The notes under the pieces: generated by a model
What the model saw: the letters and a program-made list of their open reading frames with translations, nothing else
Told to the model about the DNA's origin: nothing
Database searches by the model: none
Part shown: in pieces, positions 46,495-54,845 of the stretch
How positions within the stretch are numbered: the first letter of the stretch is position 1
Layout of the letters: every line of letters starts with the position of its first letter
Translations under genes and position numbers: made by a program
Origin: Paraburkholderia phenazinium
GTDB lineage: Bacteria > Pseudomonadota > Gammaproteobacteria > Burkholderiales > Burkholderiaceae
DNA length: 64,000 nt
Assembly: GCF_900141745.1 (NCBI RefSeq)
Contig: NZ_FSRM01000001.1
Span: 4,278,001-4,342,000, forward strand
Reading direction: 5' to 3'

Positions 46495-48690
46495 ATGGCA
46501 GCGCATGACAAAGACGATACTCCGCTCCCCGCACCCCACAACAACGCGCCCGCCTCGCCTGGCCGGCGCGCGTTTATGGCCTTTGCCGGAGTATCCGCAG
46601 GTGCAACCCTTCTCGCGACCGGCCGCGCAGCGGTAGCGGCAGACCCCATGTTTCCGTTTCCTTCAGGTCCCGGAGACCAGCTTCCGCCACAACCCGGCCA
46701 CCCGTTCGCGTCCGACCCAATCTGGGGCCCAGCCGGCGAGGCCACGGCCGTCATCAGGAGGCTCGCCTACATCAGGCCCGAGATGTTCTCCCGCGCAGAC
46801 TTTCACGTGATGAGCTACGGTGCGCGCACGCTGCCCGCCTCCGCGCTGATTTCGTCGACCGCGTGGCCGGGCGGCAAGATTCCCTGGGTGACCGGCGGCA
46901 CGGAGCAGACGGCGCATCCGACCAGCGACCTGCAAAGCCCCGGCTCGGACGTGATGGTGCCGTGCGACTACACGGGCACGCAGCACGACTCGTGCGCCGC
47001 GTTCAATGCCGCGATCATGGACGCGAATCGTGCCGGCGGCGGCCGCGTGGTGGTGCCGGCCGGCAACTGGTATTGCGGCGGTCCGATCGTGCTCCTGAGC
47101 CACGTGAACTTCCATCTGGAGTCGGGCTGCACGATCTATTTCAGCCCTAACCCGGCGGATTACGCGAAGAGCGGTCCGTACAGGACGGCGAACGGCAATC
47201 TGTACCACACGCGCTGGCAGGCGAACGACTGTCTGAATTTCGGCTCGCCGATCTATGCGTTCCGCCAGACCAACATTGCACTGACCGCCGACGACAACAC
47301 CTGCGTGCTGAACGGTCAGGCGATGACGCCGATACAACTGAGCAATCAGCCGCCGACCTCGTGCTGGTGGACCTACAAGGGCAGCAGCAACACGTATGGC
47401 TGTGCGGGTTCGTCGACGCCATCGCAGGCTTATGCGAATCCGAACAACGTCCCACTGACGAGCCTCCCCGCTTCCCAGATCAAGAACCCGCAGGCAAACG
47501 TCTCCTTTACCAATCAGTACGGTGTGACGGGTTCGCTGATGGACCTGCTCACAGGCACGGGCTGGAACCAGGACCAGAACTATCTGCCCGCGCTGTCCGA
47601 GCTGCGCGTGCCGTTCGAGGACCGCATCTTCGGCAACGGACACTTTCTGCGTCCATGCATGATCGAGTTCATCGGGTGCACGAACGTGCTCCTGCAGAAC
47701 TACCACACGCAGAACACGCCGTTCTGGCAGCACCATCCAACCGATTGCATGAACGTCGTGATCGACGGCGTGTTTGCCGACAGCGTTGGCCCGAACAACG
47801 ACGGCTTCGATCCGGACGCGTGCAACTACGTGCTCGTACAGAACGTTCAGTTCAACACCGGCGACGACTGCATTGCAATGAAGTCCGGCAAGTACCTCGA
47901 CACCGAGTACGGTCCGATGCAGAACATCGTCGTGCAGAATTGTACGATGCAGAGTGGCCACGGCGGCCTGACGATCGGCAGCGAATTGAGCGCGGGCGTG
48001 CAGAACGTCTACGCTCGCAATCTGACGATGCAAAACGAGAACTGGGCGAGCAATCCGCTAAATATCGCACTGCGGTTCAAGACCAACATGAACCGCGGCG
48101 GGTACATCAAAAACGTGTGGATCAATGGCGTGACGCTGCCCAACGGTGTGAACCTCGCCGGCAAATATGGCGGCGGCGCGCTCGGCGCCGCCATCAGCAA
48201 GATCACCGGTACCGGAACGACCGGTCTTGCGACGAACCCGTCCACGGGTCAAGGCGGCCTGATTACGTTCGACTGCGATTACAGCCCGTCCGGCGATGCG
48301 GTACGCTGGACTCCGTCGGTGATCAGCAACATCAACATCTCGAACGTGAACGCGAGCGATGTGTCGGGGGCGGTATCGTACTCAATGCCTTCGGGCTTCG
48401 TCGCCGGGTCGAACTCGTGCTTCCAGGCGATCGTCATGCAGGGCCCCGAGGCGGTCGACTACAACGGTCCGCTGCCGGTGCCGACCGTAAGTCCGATCAG
48501 CGGCGTCACGATCTCGAACTGCAACCTCGGCTCGCCGGTGTGCACCGGCGCAGCCCCGACGACGCCTTCGACGTCTGCGTCGGCGGCACCGGGTCCGATC
48601 TTCGTGAGCAATGTCAGCGGTATTACGCTGAATAATGTGGTGATCACGGGCACCACGTACAACACGACGCTGAGCGCGTCGGCGACTTGA
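46495..48690 (+). CDS. Tat-exported GH28 polygalacturonase-like pectinase
   Basis: 731 residues from ATG 46495 (AGGAG at 46481-46485 is well spaced for it; the frame goes on to 46324). Twin-arginine signal (GRRAFMAFAGVSAGATLLATGRAAVAA) near residues 22-48. The parallel beta-helix domain holds the GH28 catalytic set: NNDGFDPDAC, NTGDDCIAMKSGK with Asp457/Asp458, GHGGLTIGSE with His489, and RFKTN in place of RIK. GH28 enzymes hydrolyse the alpha-1,4-galacturonan of pectin. It is much longer than typical (about 400) because of N-terminal and loop extensions. It suggests contact with plant material. Confidence 0.9.
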   Translation: MAAHDKDDTPLPAPHNNAPASPGRRAFMAFAGVSAGATLLATGRAAVAADPMFPFPSGPGDQLPPQPGHPFASDPIWGPAGEATAVIRRLAYIRPEMFSRADFHVMSYGARTLPASALISSTAWPGGKIPWVTGGTEQTAHPTSDLQSPGSDVMVPCDYTGTQHDSCAAFNAAIMDANRAGGGRVVVPAGNWYCGGPIVLLSHVNFHLESGCTIYFSPNPADYAKSGPYRTANGNLYHTRWQANDCLNFGSPIYAFRQTNIALTADDNTCVLNGQAMTPIQLSNQPPTSCWWTYKGSSNTYGCAGSSTPSQAYANPNNVPLTSLPASQIKNPQANVSFTNQYGVTGSLMDLLTGTGWNQDQNYLPALSELRVPFEDRIFGNGHFLRPCMIEFIGCTNVLLQNYHTQNTPFWQHHPTDCMNVVIDGVFADSVGPNNDGFDPDACNYVLVQNVQFNTGDDCIAMKSGKYLDTEYGPMQNIVVQNCTMQSGHGGLTIGSELSAGVQNVYARNLTMQNENWASNPLNIALRFKTNMNRGGYIKNVWINGVTLPNGVNLAGKYGGGALGAAISKITGTGTTGLATNPSTGQGGLITFDCDYSPSGDAVRWTPSVISNINISNVNASDVSGAVSYSMPSGFVAGSNSCFQAIVMQGPEAVDYNGPLPVPTVSPISGVTISNCNLGSPVCTGAAPTTPSTSASAAPGPIFVSNVSGITLNNVVITGTTYNTTLSASAT

Positions 48691-48696
48691 TATTGA

Positions 48697-48730
48697 CGCA
48701 CACGGCCACGGGCAATCGTGGCCGTGTGCG
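48697..48730. terminator. Strong stem-loop after the polygalacturonase gene
   Basis: Perfect 14-bp arms CGCACACGGCCACG and CGTGGCCGTGTGCG around GGCAAT. No T run follows on either side. It starts 6 bp after the polygalacturonase stop and lies between two converging genes, so it may act as a bidirectional terminator or mRNA end protector. Confidence 0.8.
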
Positions 48731-48808
48731 CGGAGATATCAAGTGACGAGCCGGTTCAAACCCCGGCCTTTCCGATTTGCCATCAGCAGAAACGGACGGC
48801 TGGTCCGA

Positions 48809-49669
48809 TCATCCCAACCCTACGGCTCGCCCGACCAGAGCCAGGCCCACGCTGACAATCACAACGCCGATCACGCGCGCGACATCTTCGCTGAATGGCG
48901 CGAGACGCTCTATGGTGATAGCCGCTGTTACTCCAGCCATCACCCAAACATTCATGACCCCGGCAACGAGCAGGATCGACGTCAGGCCAGCGCAGCAGTA
49001 GCTGCAATGAAGCCCAAGGCGCAGGCCGTATCGCCACGCTGCGCCGGCATCCGTTGGCAGTTCGCAGTCACCGTACCCCGGAGCTTCCCGGCAGCAGTCA
49101 AGGTGGCGGACCTTCCAGCTAGTGAACTGAAGCGCCCCCGCTCCGAGCACGACCATACCGGCCACGACCGGAACGGCGCGCGCCAACACCGATAGCCGCA
49201 TCTCCAGCGCCGACAGCGCGGCGCCCACCGCAAAAGCAGCCAGCCCCAACAAGGCCCAGACAAAGAAATACCCCACGCCCGCCAGTAGGGTGAGCCGGTC
49301 AGGCTGCATCTGACCTGCCCCGGCCAACGCCTCACGATAGCGCCACAACGCGGGCGCGAGCGATGGCAGCATCATCGCGACCATCATCACGAGCCACATG
49401 CCGAGGAACGATGCCGCGACACCGGACCATGTCTGTCCGCACATCGGCAGCCACGCCATCGACATCGTCCAGCCGCCTGGCATCGGCATCCCGCCCATCG
49501 CCGACATCGACGCGCACCACATGAGCGTCACCGTCGCGCTTGCTGCAAACAGCAGCGCGCAGATGCCGTAAAAAGTGAAGCCGGCGCGTTGGAAAACCGC
49601 GTGGCGCAAGAACGCCCCACGCGGTGTCCGCTGACCGGTTGCGCGAACGTCGCTCATCACCGCGCTCAA
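48809..49669 (-). CDS. DUF2182 integral membrane protein
   Basis: 286 residues, about 6-7 membrane helices. DUF2182 hallmarks include WLVMMVAMMLPSLAPALWRYR, a Cys/His-rich loop (HLDCCREAPGYGDCELPTDAGAAWRYGLRLGLHCSYCCAG) and LLVAGVMNVWVMAGVTAAITIERL. The Cys-rich motifs suggest metal handling, and the family has been described as predicted metal-binding membrane proteins. It overlaps the DUF899 gene by 4 nt (49666-49669), which indicates coupling. Confidence 0.9.
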   Translation of the reverse strand: MSAVMSDVRATGQRTPRGAFLRHAVFQRAGFTFYGICALLFAASATVTLMWCASMSAMGGMPMPGGWTMSMAWLPMCGQTWSGVAASFLGMWLVMMVAMMLPSLAPALWRYREALAGAGQMQPDRLTLLAGVGYFFVWALLGLAAFAVGAALSALEMRLSVLARAVPVVAGMVVLGAGALQFTSWKVRHLDCCREAPGYGDCELPTDAGAAWRYGLRLGLHCSYCCAGLTSILLVAGVMNVWVMAGVTAAITIERLAPFSEDVARVIGVVIVSVGLALVGRAVGLG

Positions 49670-50433
49670 CCCCTGGCGTACTCATCGTGGCGCTTCCACC
49701 AGACGCCCGTCTCGTTGCGTCCCTTCGGCGCACGGTCGAGCCACTGGTACATGCCCCAGATGCCGTCCACGCCGCGCGCATAGGTGGAATACGTGTGATA
49801 CACGACGCCATCCTCGAGTATGAAAGCGCTCATTCCAGGCCGGTCGCGCGCGTACGTTTGCGCGTCGGTTCCGCAGTTAGCTGCAAACTGGACAACGGGC
49901 TCGGGTGCCGGTGTCGCATCCATCGCATGCCGGCCACGCAGGTAGTTGTATTCGACTTCGCCATCACGCTGTTGCGCCTCGGTGAACGAAATATTGAAGT
50001 CGAAGTTGAAATCGCTCCCGGCCGAGGACGCCCACGGAAACGTCCATCCCATGCGCCGCCGGTAGGCCAGCAGCTTCTCCAGCGGCGCCCGCGACACAGC
50101 GGTGAGCGTGACGTCATGGTTCGCGAGGTGAACGGCGATGCCGTCGAACCCATCCGCAATCGATGAACACGACGGGCACCCGGCCTTATAGTCCGGCCCG
50201 AACATGAAGTGATAAACGAGAAGCTGCGAGCGTCCACTGAAAAGCTCCGCCAGCGATACGCTGCCTTGCTCGGTATCGAACCGGTACGCCTTGTCGATCC
50301 GCACCCACGGCAGGGCCTGGCGTTGCTGCACCAGTTCGTCGCCGCGGCGCGTGAACTCCTTCTCCGCTGCGAGCAATTTGAGCCGCGCCGCCAGCCATTC
50401 TTCGCGTGTCCCGGTTGCATGTGTCGTCGTCAT
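49666..50433 (-). CDS. DUF899 thioredoxin-like protein
   Basis: 255 residues. N-terminal REEWLAARLKLLAAEKEFTRRGDEL and the central LLVYHFMFGPDYKAGCPSCSSIADGF with CPSC, then the C-terminal VYHTYSTYARGVDGIWGMYQWLDRAPKGRNE are diagnostic of DUF899. The thioredoxin-like fold with a CxxC suggests disulfide or peroxide chemistry. It is encoded with DUF2182 and opposite the HTH regulator at 50544, an arrangement that suggests one regulated unit. Confidence 0.92.
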   Translation of the reverse strand: MTTTHATGTREEWLAARLKLLAAEKEFTRRGDELVQQRQALPWVRIDKAYRFDTEQGSVSLAELFSGRSQLLVYHFMFGPDYKAGCPSCSSIADGFDGIAVHLANHDVTLTAVSRAPLEKLLAYRRRMGWTFPWASSAGSDFNFDFNISFTEAQQRDGEVEYNYLRGRHAMDATPAPEPVVQFAANCGTDAQTYARDRPGMSAFILEDGVVYHTYSTYARGVDGIWGMYQWLDRAPKGRNETGVWWKRHDEYARG

Positions 50434-50543
50434 GATTCGCTCCTTAGGTGTCCTGTGTCGTTTGTTCCGTTCCCAAATCCGCTGAGAGGCTTGGGTGTCG
50501 TGCTAGATTAATCCCGGGCACCGCAGGAGGGGGAGTGACAAGT

Positions 50544-51803
50544 GTGACGCGATTAGAGCAGCCGATGGACTCGCCAGTCTCAGCCGCGGCGCATGCGCTC
50601 GCGGCCGGCGACCCGCTCGGCGCGCTGAAGCGGATCGCATTGCGCGACGACGCGCCCGCACTTGCGCTACGCGGCATCGCGATGGCGCAACTCGGCGATT
50701 TCGTGCGAGCCAGGGCGCTGGTGCGCAGTGCAGCACGCGCCTTCGGTGCAGGAGAGGCCGTATCCCGGGCTCGATGTGTGGTCGCCGAAGCCGAGATCGC
50801 GCTCGCCTCGCGCGACCTCGCCTGGCCCACCAAGGCGCTCGACGCCGCACGGGCGACGCTCGAAGCGAGCGGCGACCGGGCTAATGCGGCGTATGCGCGG
50901 TATCTCGAGATGCGGCGTCTGCTACTGATCGGGCGCCTTGACGAGGCTGAGCACGCACTCACCGAACTTGACCCCACGCCCTTTCCGCCCGGACTCAGGG
51001 CCGCTCACGAACTGGTCGTCGCAGGTATAGCAATGCGCCGCCTGCACACGCAAACGGCCCTTGCCGCGCTCAAACAGGCCGAATACGCCGCGCACCGCGC
51101 GGGCATCCCTGCGTTGAAGGCCGAGGTCGAAAACGCATTCTTCGTATTGAACGCGCCCGCCGCAAGGTTAATTGCGTGTGGCGAGGAACGCCCTCTTCTG
51201 CTTGCCGAAGTCGAAGCCTTGCTGGCATCCGACACGCTCATCGTCGATGCATGCCACTATGCCGTGCGCGAAGCGGACACCGTCGTTTCGCTCGCAAGGC
51301 GTCCTGTGTTGTTCGCGCTTGCACGCGCGCTCGCCGAAGCGTGGCCGTCCGACGTGCCACGGGACAGGCTGATCTCGCAGGCATTCCGCACCCGGCATCC
51401 CGACGAATCGCATCGCGTACGCCTGCGCGTCGAAATCGGACGGCTTCGCACATTGCTCGGGACGCTGGCGAGCGTGAATGCAACGAGAGCCGGTTTTGCC
51501 CTGGCGCCGCAGCGGGCACGAGAAATCGTGGTGCTGGCGCGACCCGTCGAAGAAGGACATGCGGTGGTACTCGCCTTGCTCGCCGACGGTGAGTCGTGGT
51601 CGAGCTCGGCGCTCGCGCTTGTGCTTGGCGCCAGCCAGCGCACCGTACAGCGGACGCTCGACTCGCTGGCGGCGGCCGGCAAGGTGCAGTCGTTTGGACG
51701 TGGACGGGCGCGTCGCTGGATGACCCCGGCCCTGCCGGGATTCACGACGACATTGTTACTCCCCGCGCCGCTACCGGTTGATTATGATGGAATCGACAGG
51801 TGA
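50544..51803 (+). CDS. Transcriptional regulator with C-terminal HTH and TPR-like repeats
   Basis: 419 residues if read from GTG 50544, which fits the strong AGGAGGGGG at 50525-50533; an ATG at 50565 is the alternative. The N-terminal two thirds are Ala/Leu-rich paired helices like TPRs, which could bind a partner or ligand. Near the C-terminus a winged-helix segment (SWSSSALALVLGASQRTVQRTLDSLAAAGKVQSFGRGRARRW) reads like an HTH of MarR/IclR shape. It is divergent from the DUF899/DUF2182 pair and may regulate it. Confidence 0.78.
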   Translation: MTRLEQPMDSPVSAAAHALAAGDPLGALKRIALRDDAPALALRGIAMAQLGDFVRARALVRSAARAFGAGEAVSRARCVVAEAEIALASRDLAWPTKALDAARATLEASGDRANAAYARYLEMRRLLLIGRLDEAEHALTELDPTPFPPGLRAAHELVVAGIAMRRLHTQTALAALKQAEYAAHRAGIPALKAEVENAFFVLNAPAARLIACGEERPLLLAEVEALLASDTLIVDACHYAVREADTVVSLARRPVLFALARALAEAWPSDVPRDRLISQAFRTRHPDESHRVRLRVEIGRLRTLLGTLASVNATRAGFALAPQRAREIVVLARPVEEGHAVVLALLADGESWSSSALALVLGASQRTVQRTLDSLAAAGKVQSFGRGRARRWMTPALPGFTTTLLLPAPLPVDYDGIDR

Positions 51804-51820
51804 CCAGCCAGGGAGACGCC

Positions 51821-52468
51821 ATGAAGCGTGCAACAGCAGAAATCGTCAATGAATACGGCCCATTTCCGGGTATCGATGGCGTGCATGGCGTCACCTATGA
51901 TGGTGCGCACGTCTGGTTTGCGAGCGGAGACAGGCTGAACGTGCTCGATCCGCAGAGCGGCAAGACGCTGCGCTCGCTCGATGTCGCCGCGCACGCAGGC
52001 ACGGCCTTCGACGGTCAGCACCTGTACCAGATCGCCGATCATCACATCCAGAAGATCGATCCGCAGACCGGCCGTGTGCTCGCCTCGATCCCGGCCCCTG
52101 GCGGCGACGATGCCGCAGGACTCACGTGGGCCGAAGGGTCGCTGTGGGTGGGGCAGTATCGGGATCGGAAGATTCTTCAGATCGACCCCGAAACCGGGAA
52201 GGTTCTTCGCAGCATCGAATCGAACCGCTTCGTCACCGGTGTGACGTGGGTTGACGGAGAGCTTTGGCACGCCACATGGGACGATAACGAAAGCGAGCTA
52301 CGACACGTCGATCCACGCAGTGGCGAAGTCGTGGAGAGTCTCGAAATGCCGCCCGGCACCCACGTGTCCGGGCTGGAGTCCGACGGAGCCGAGCAGTTCT
52401 TCTGCGGCGGCGGACGCAGCGGCAAGCTGCGAGCCGTCCGCCGGCCGAAGCGCGGCTCCCCCGCCTAA
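51821..52468 (+). CDS. Beta-propeller protein (SMP-30/glutamine cyclotransferase-like)
   Basis: 215 residues from ATG 51821, with GGGAGA upstream. It has no signal peptide. Repeated blades of about 45 residues appear as (V/L)xWxxGxxLWxGQ (YDGAHVWFASGDRLNVLDPQSGKTLRSL; WAEGSLWVGQYRDRKILQIDPETGKVLRSI; WVDGELWHATWDDNESELRHVDPRSGEVVESL). Propellers of this kind bind small molecules or act as hydrolases and cyclotransferases. It follows the regulator by 17 bp, so it is in the same operon. The 12-bp repeat begins at its stop codon. Confidence 0.8.
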   Translation: MKRATAEIVNEYGPFPGIDGVHGVTYDGAHVWFASGDRLNVLDPQSGKTLRSLDVAAHAGTAFDGQHLYQIADHHIQKIDPQTGRVLASIPAPGGDDAAGLTWAEGSLWVGQYRDRKILQIDPETGKVLRSIESNRFVTGVTWVDGELWHATWDDNESELRHVDPRSGEVVESLEMPPGTHVSGLESDGAEQFFCGGGRSGKLRAVRRPKRGSPA

Positions 52469-52525
52469 AACGCCGCCTGGAACGCTGCCTAAAACGCCGT
52501 CTGGAACGCCGCCTGGAACGCTGCC
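52466..52525. repeat. Five tandem 12-bp repeats between convergent genes
   Basis: Five consecutive copies close to TGGAACGCCGCC fill the exact gap between the TAA of the propeller gene (part of the first copy) and the btuB stop. Copies 1 and 3 read TAAAACGCCGcc/tc, the others TGGAACGC(C/T)GCC. In frame with the propeller gene they would code for Trp/Asn-Ala-Ala units if the stops were absent. Confidence 0.95.
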
Positions 52526-54451
52526 TTAGAACGTGTAAGCCAGCTTGCCGAACGCCGTCCGGCCCAACGTGTTGTAGCCGTACGCGGTTACGTACTGCCG
52601 GTTGAACAGATTCGACAGATTGGCGGACACGGTGAGATGCGAGTTGACCTTGTACGCAGCGCGCAGGCCCACCGTTGTATAGGATGGCAGATAGATCGAG
52701 TTGGCCTGATCGTCGAAGGTCGATCCACCGTACAGCACGGAGATGCCCGTGCTCAGTGCGTGCAGGTGGAACTCGTCCCACATGTGATCGATGTTCAGGC
52801 TGAACGTCTGACGCGGGCGGCGGTTAAGCCAGGTCTGATCCGTGACGTCCTGCGGATTCAGGAAACCGACCGAGAGGCTCACCGGCGTCGATTTGCCGAT
52901 GGTGCCCTTGTACGACAGGTCGATGCCCTGAATATGCGCGCGTCCGACGTTCACCGGCAGGAAGGTCACCGAGTCGTATTCGATCAGGTTGTGAACGCGC
53001 GTGTCGTACACCGCCGCCGTGAAGGTCCCGAACGACGTGGCGGCATCCAGCGCCGCCTCAACCGTATCGCTGCGCTCCGGCAGAAGGTTTGGGTTCCCGT
53101 AGCCCGGATAGTACAGGTCGTCGAAGGTCGGCAGACGGAACGCATTGCCATACGAAACGCGCGCCGTATAAACCGGCGTGATCGCATAAGACAAGGCAAC
53201 GTTGCCGGTATTGACCGACTGCCCCTCGATGATCTCGTGACGGCCTGCCAGGAACACGGTCAACGGGCCGAGCGTCGCCGACTGATGCAGCGAAACCGCT
53301 GAATCGTCGCGCGTCGGCACACCCGACGGAATGTCGTATGGCAGGAAGGCCTGCTCGCGCGAGAAGTCGTAGGCAAGCTTGGTCTCGCCGGACAGCGGCA
53401 GGTTGAACAGCGCGGGCCCACGCTCCTGATGCGTCAGCGAGGTCGACGTGCTCAGGCGCGTCGAGTCGATCTCATCGGATGGGATGCCCGGCGTATTCGT
53501 ATACAGGAACTCGCGGTCCGTGGCGTAGCCGACCGACTGATCGAGCTGCGTGAACGGCGTGATATCCAGATGGAACGCGGCGCCCGTCGTCAGCTGATAA
53601 TCGGCCTGCCGGTCGTCGCCGCCCGCGTCATCGTAGGAGAGATCCGAGCGGTGATACAGGAAGAACGTGGAGAGCGACCAGTTGTTGTGCGCGTAACCCA
53701 GGCGTCCATCCACGTCCTGTGCATGGTACGGGTTACGGCCGTCTTCGTGACCGAAGACAACCGGCTGCGTCGCATCGATCCCCGCCGTGTTGTAGTCATG
53801 CAAGCCGAGCGAGTAGGTCAGCCCGCTCAACGCCGAGAGCGCGCCGGTGGACGGGACCGAGCCCGATGTGCGGACCTGCGTATCGAAGGTCTTGTTCGAC
53901 CCGCCGCCCACCGACACCGTGGTCTGATTGGGCTGATTGGAAGCGTGGTTCGTGAAGAGCTGGATCACGCCACCCATCGCATCGGCGCCGAACGAAGCGG
54001 CTGCCGGACCGGAGATCACCTCCACGCGGTCGAATGCGGAGGTCGGCAGATCAGCCCACTCGGCCTGACCGCTGGTCGCGGAACCGACCCGGATGCCGTC
54101 GATAAACACGGCCACCTGATTTCCCGCCGAGCCACGGATGCTGACGGACGCAAGCGAACCTGGGCCGCCGTTCTGCGCAACGGTCACACCGGGCAGTGTA
54201 GCGAGCGCCTGCGTGATGCTTGGGTCAATGGGCGAAAGACGGTCGAGATCTGCGCGAGTCAGAACCTGGGTCGTGGCGTATCGCTGATCGAACGATTGCG
54301 GCAGATGCTGCGTGTCGCCAGTGACGAGGATATTCGGTAGCGTGGTTTGCGCGACGGCCTGATCCTGGGTTGACGACGAGTCGTCGGCGTGGGCGATCTG
54401 GCAAGCGATAGCCGTCAGCGCGGAGCTGATGATGAGATGACGAAGCTTCAT
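52526..54451 (-). CDS. btuB: TonB-dependent vitamin B12 (cobalamin) receptor BtuB
   Basis: 641 residues from ATG 54451 (MKLRHLIISSALTAIACQIAHA is a signal peptide). A plug domain (TTLPNILVTGD; ALATLPGVTVAQNGGPGSLASVSIRGSAGNQVAVFIDGIRVGS; DRVEVISGPAAASFGADAMGGVIQLFT) precedes a 22-strand barrel ending in the terminal Phe of KLAYTF. Identification as BtuB is supported by the cobalamin riboswitch in its leader. It takes up cobalamin through the outer membrane with TonB energy. The frame runs on to 54832 over the riboswitch and is not coding there. Confidence 0.93.
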   Translation of the reverse strand: MKLRHLIISSALTAIACQIAHADDSSSTQDQAVAQTTLPNILVTGDTQHLPQSFDQRYATTQVLTRADLDRLSPIDPSITQALATLPGVTVAQNGGPGSLASVSIRGSAGNQVAVFIDGIRVGSATSGQAEWADLPTSAFDRVEVISGPAAASFGADAMGGVIQLFTNHASNQPNQTTVSVGGGSNKTFDTQVRTSGSVPSTGALSALSGLTYSLGLHDYNTAGIDATQPVVFGHEDGRNPYHAQDVDGRLGYAHNNWSLSTFFLYHRSDLSYDDAGGDDRQADYQLTTGAAFHLDITPFTQLDQSVGYATDREFLYTNTPGIPSDEIDSTRLSTSTSLTHQERGPALFNLPLSGETKLAYDFSREQAFLPYDIPSGVPTRDDSAVSLHQSATLGPLTVFLAGRHEIIEGQSVNTGNVALSYAITPVYTARVSYGNAFRLPTFDDLYYPGYGNPNLLPERSDTVEAALDAATSFGTFTAAVYDTRVHNLIEYDSVTFLPVNVGRAHIQGIDLSYKGTIGKSTPVSLSVGFLNPQDVTDQTWLNRRPRQTFSLNIDHMWDEFHLHALSTGISVLYGGSTFDDQANSIYLPSYTTVGLRAAYKVNSHLTVSANLSNLFNRQYVTAYGYNTLGRTAFGKLAYTF

Positions 54452-54499
54452 TATTGGAATCCTGGGGATAGCGCGCCCCACAGTTGAATAGTAGACAAC

Positions 54500-54625
54500 G
54501 ACGCCGAGGTCTGACTTCCGGTTCGGACTGAAACCGGTCACAGTGGCGCGACCGCGCTGGATTTGCACCAGCTTCCACGAGTCGTTTGCGCGCATTCTAC
54601 TTGCGAATCTAACGGGGACCGGAAT
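54500..54625 (-). promoter_or_regulatory. Cobalamin (AdoCbl) riboswitch in the btuB leader
   Basis: Read on the minus strand, the leader has the B12-riboswitch core in order: GGAAGCTGGTGCAAATCCAGC near 54576, GCGCGGTC, GCCACTG (54547-54541), a hairpin (ACCGGTTT and GAACCGG), and AAGTCAGACC (54517-54508). When B12 binds, expression of btuB is expected to fall. The 5' edge is approximate. Confidence 0.9.
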
Positions 54626-54845
54626 AATTCCCGCCAATCGACGCGTCATTGCAACATCGCACCAGCGCGGTTCTGACGCCCAACGATCGGGCGTTTCGCG
54701 CCAGACGGGTGCATCCGAGAACGGCTCGGGCATGGCGTCCATGCCTGTATCGCCCTGCCCTGAAAAGGCGTGACAGCCTCCCCGCGCGGTTGGCATGAGT
54801 CTTGAGTACAATTCCCCTGAACTTGTACACAAGAGGGAATACGAG

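Noticed and set aside
46663..48033. 456-residue minus-strand frame opposite the polygalacturonase gene
   Set aside because: Antisense of a long GH28 gene; Arg/Val/His-rich with no recognisable fold.
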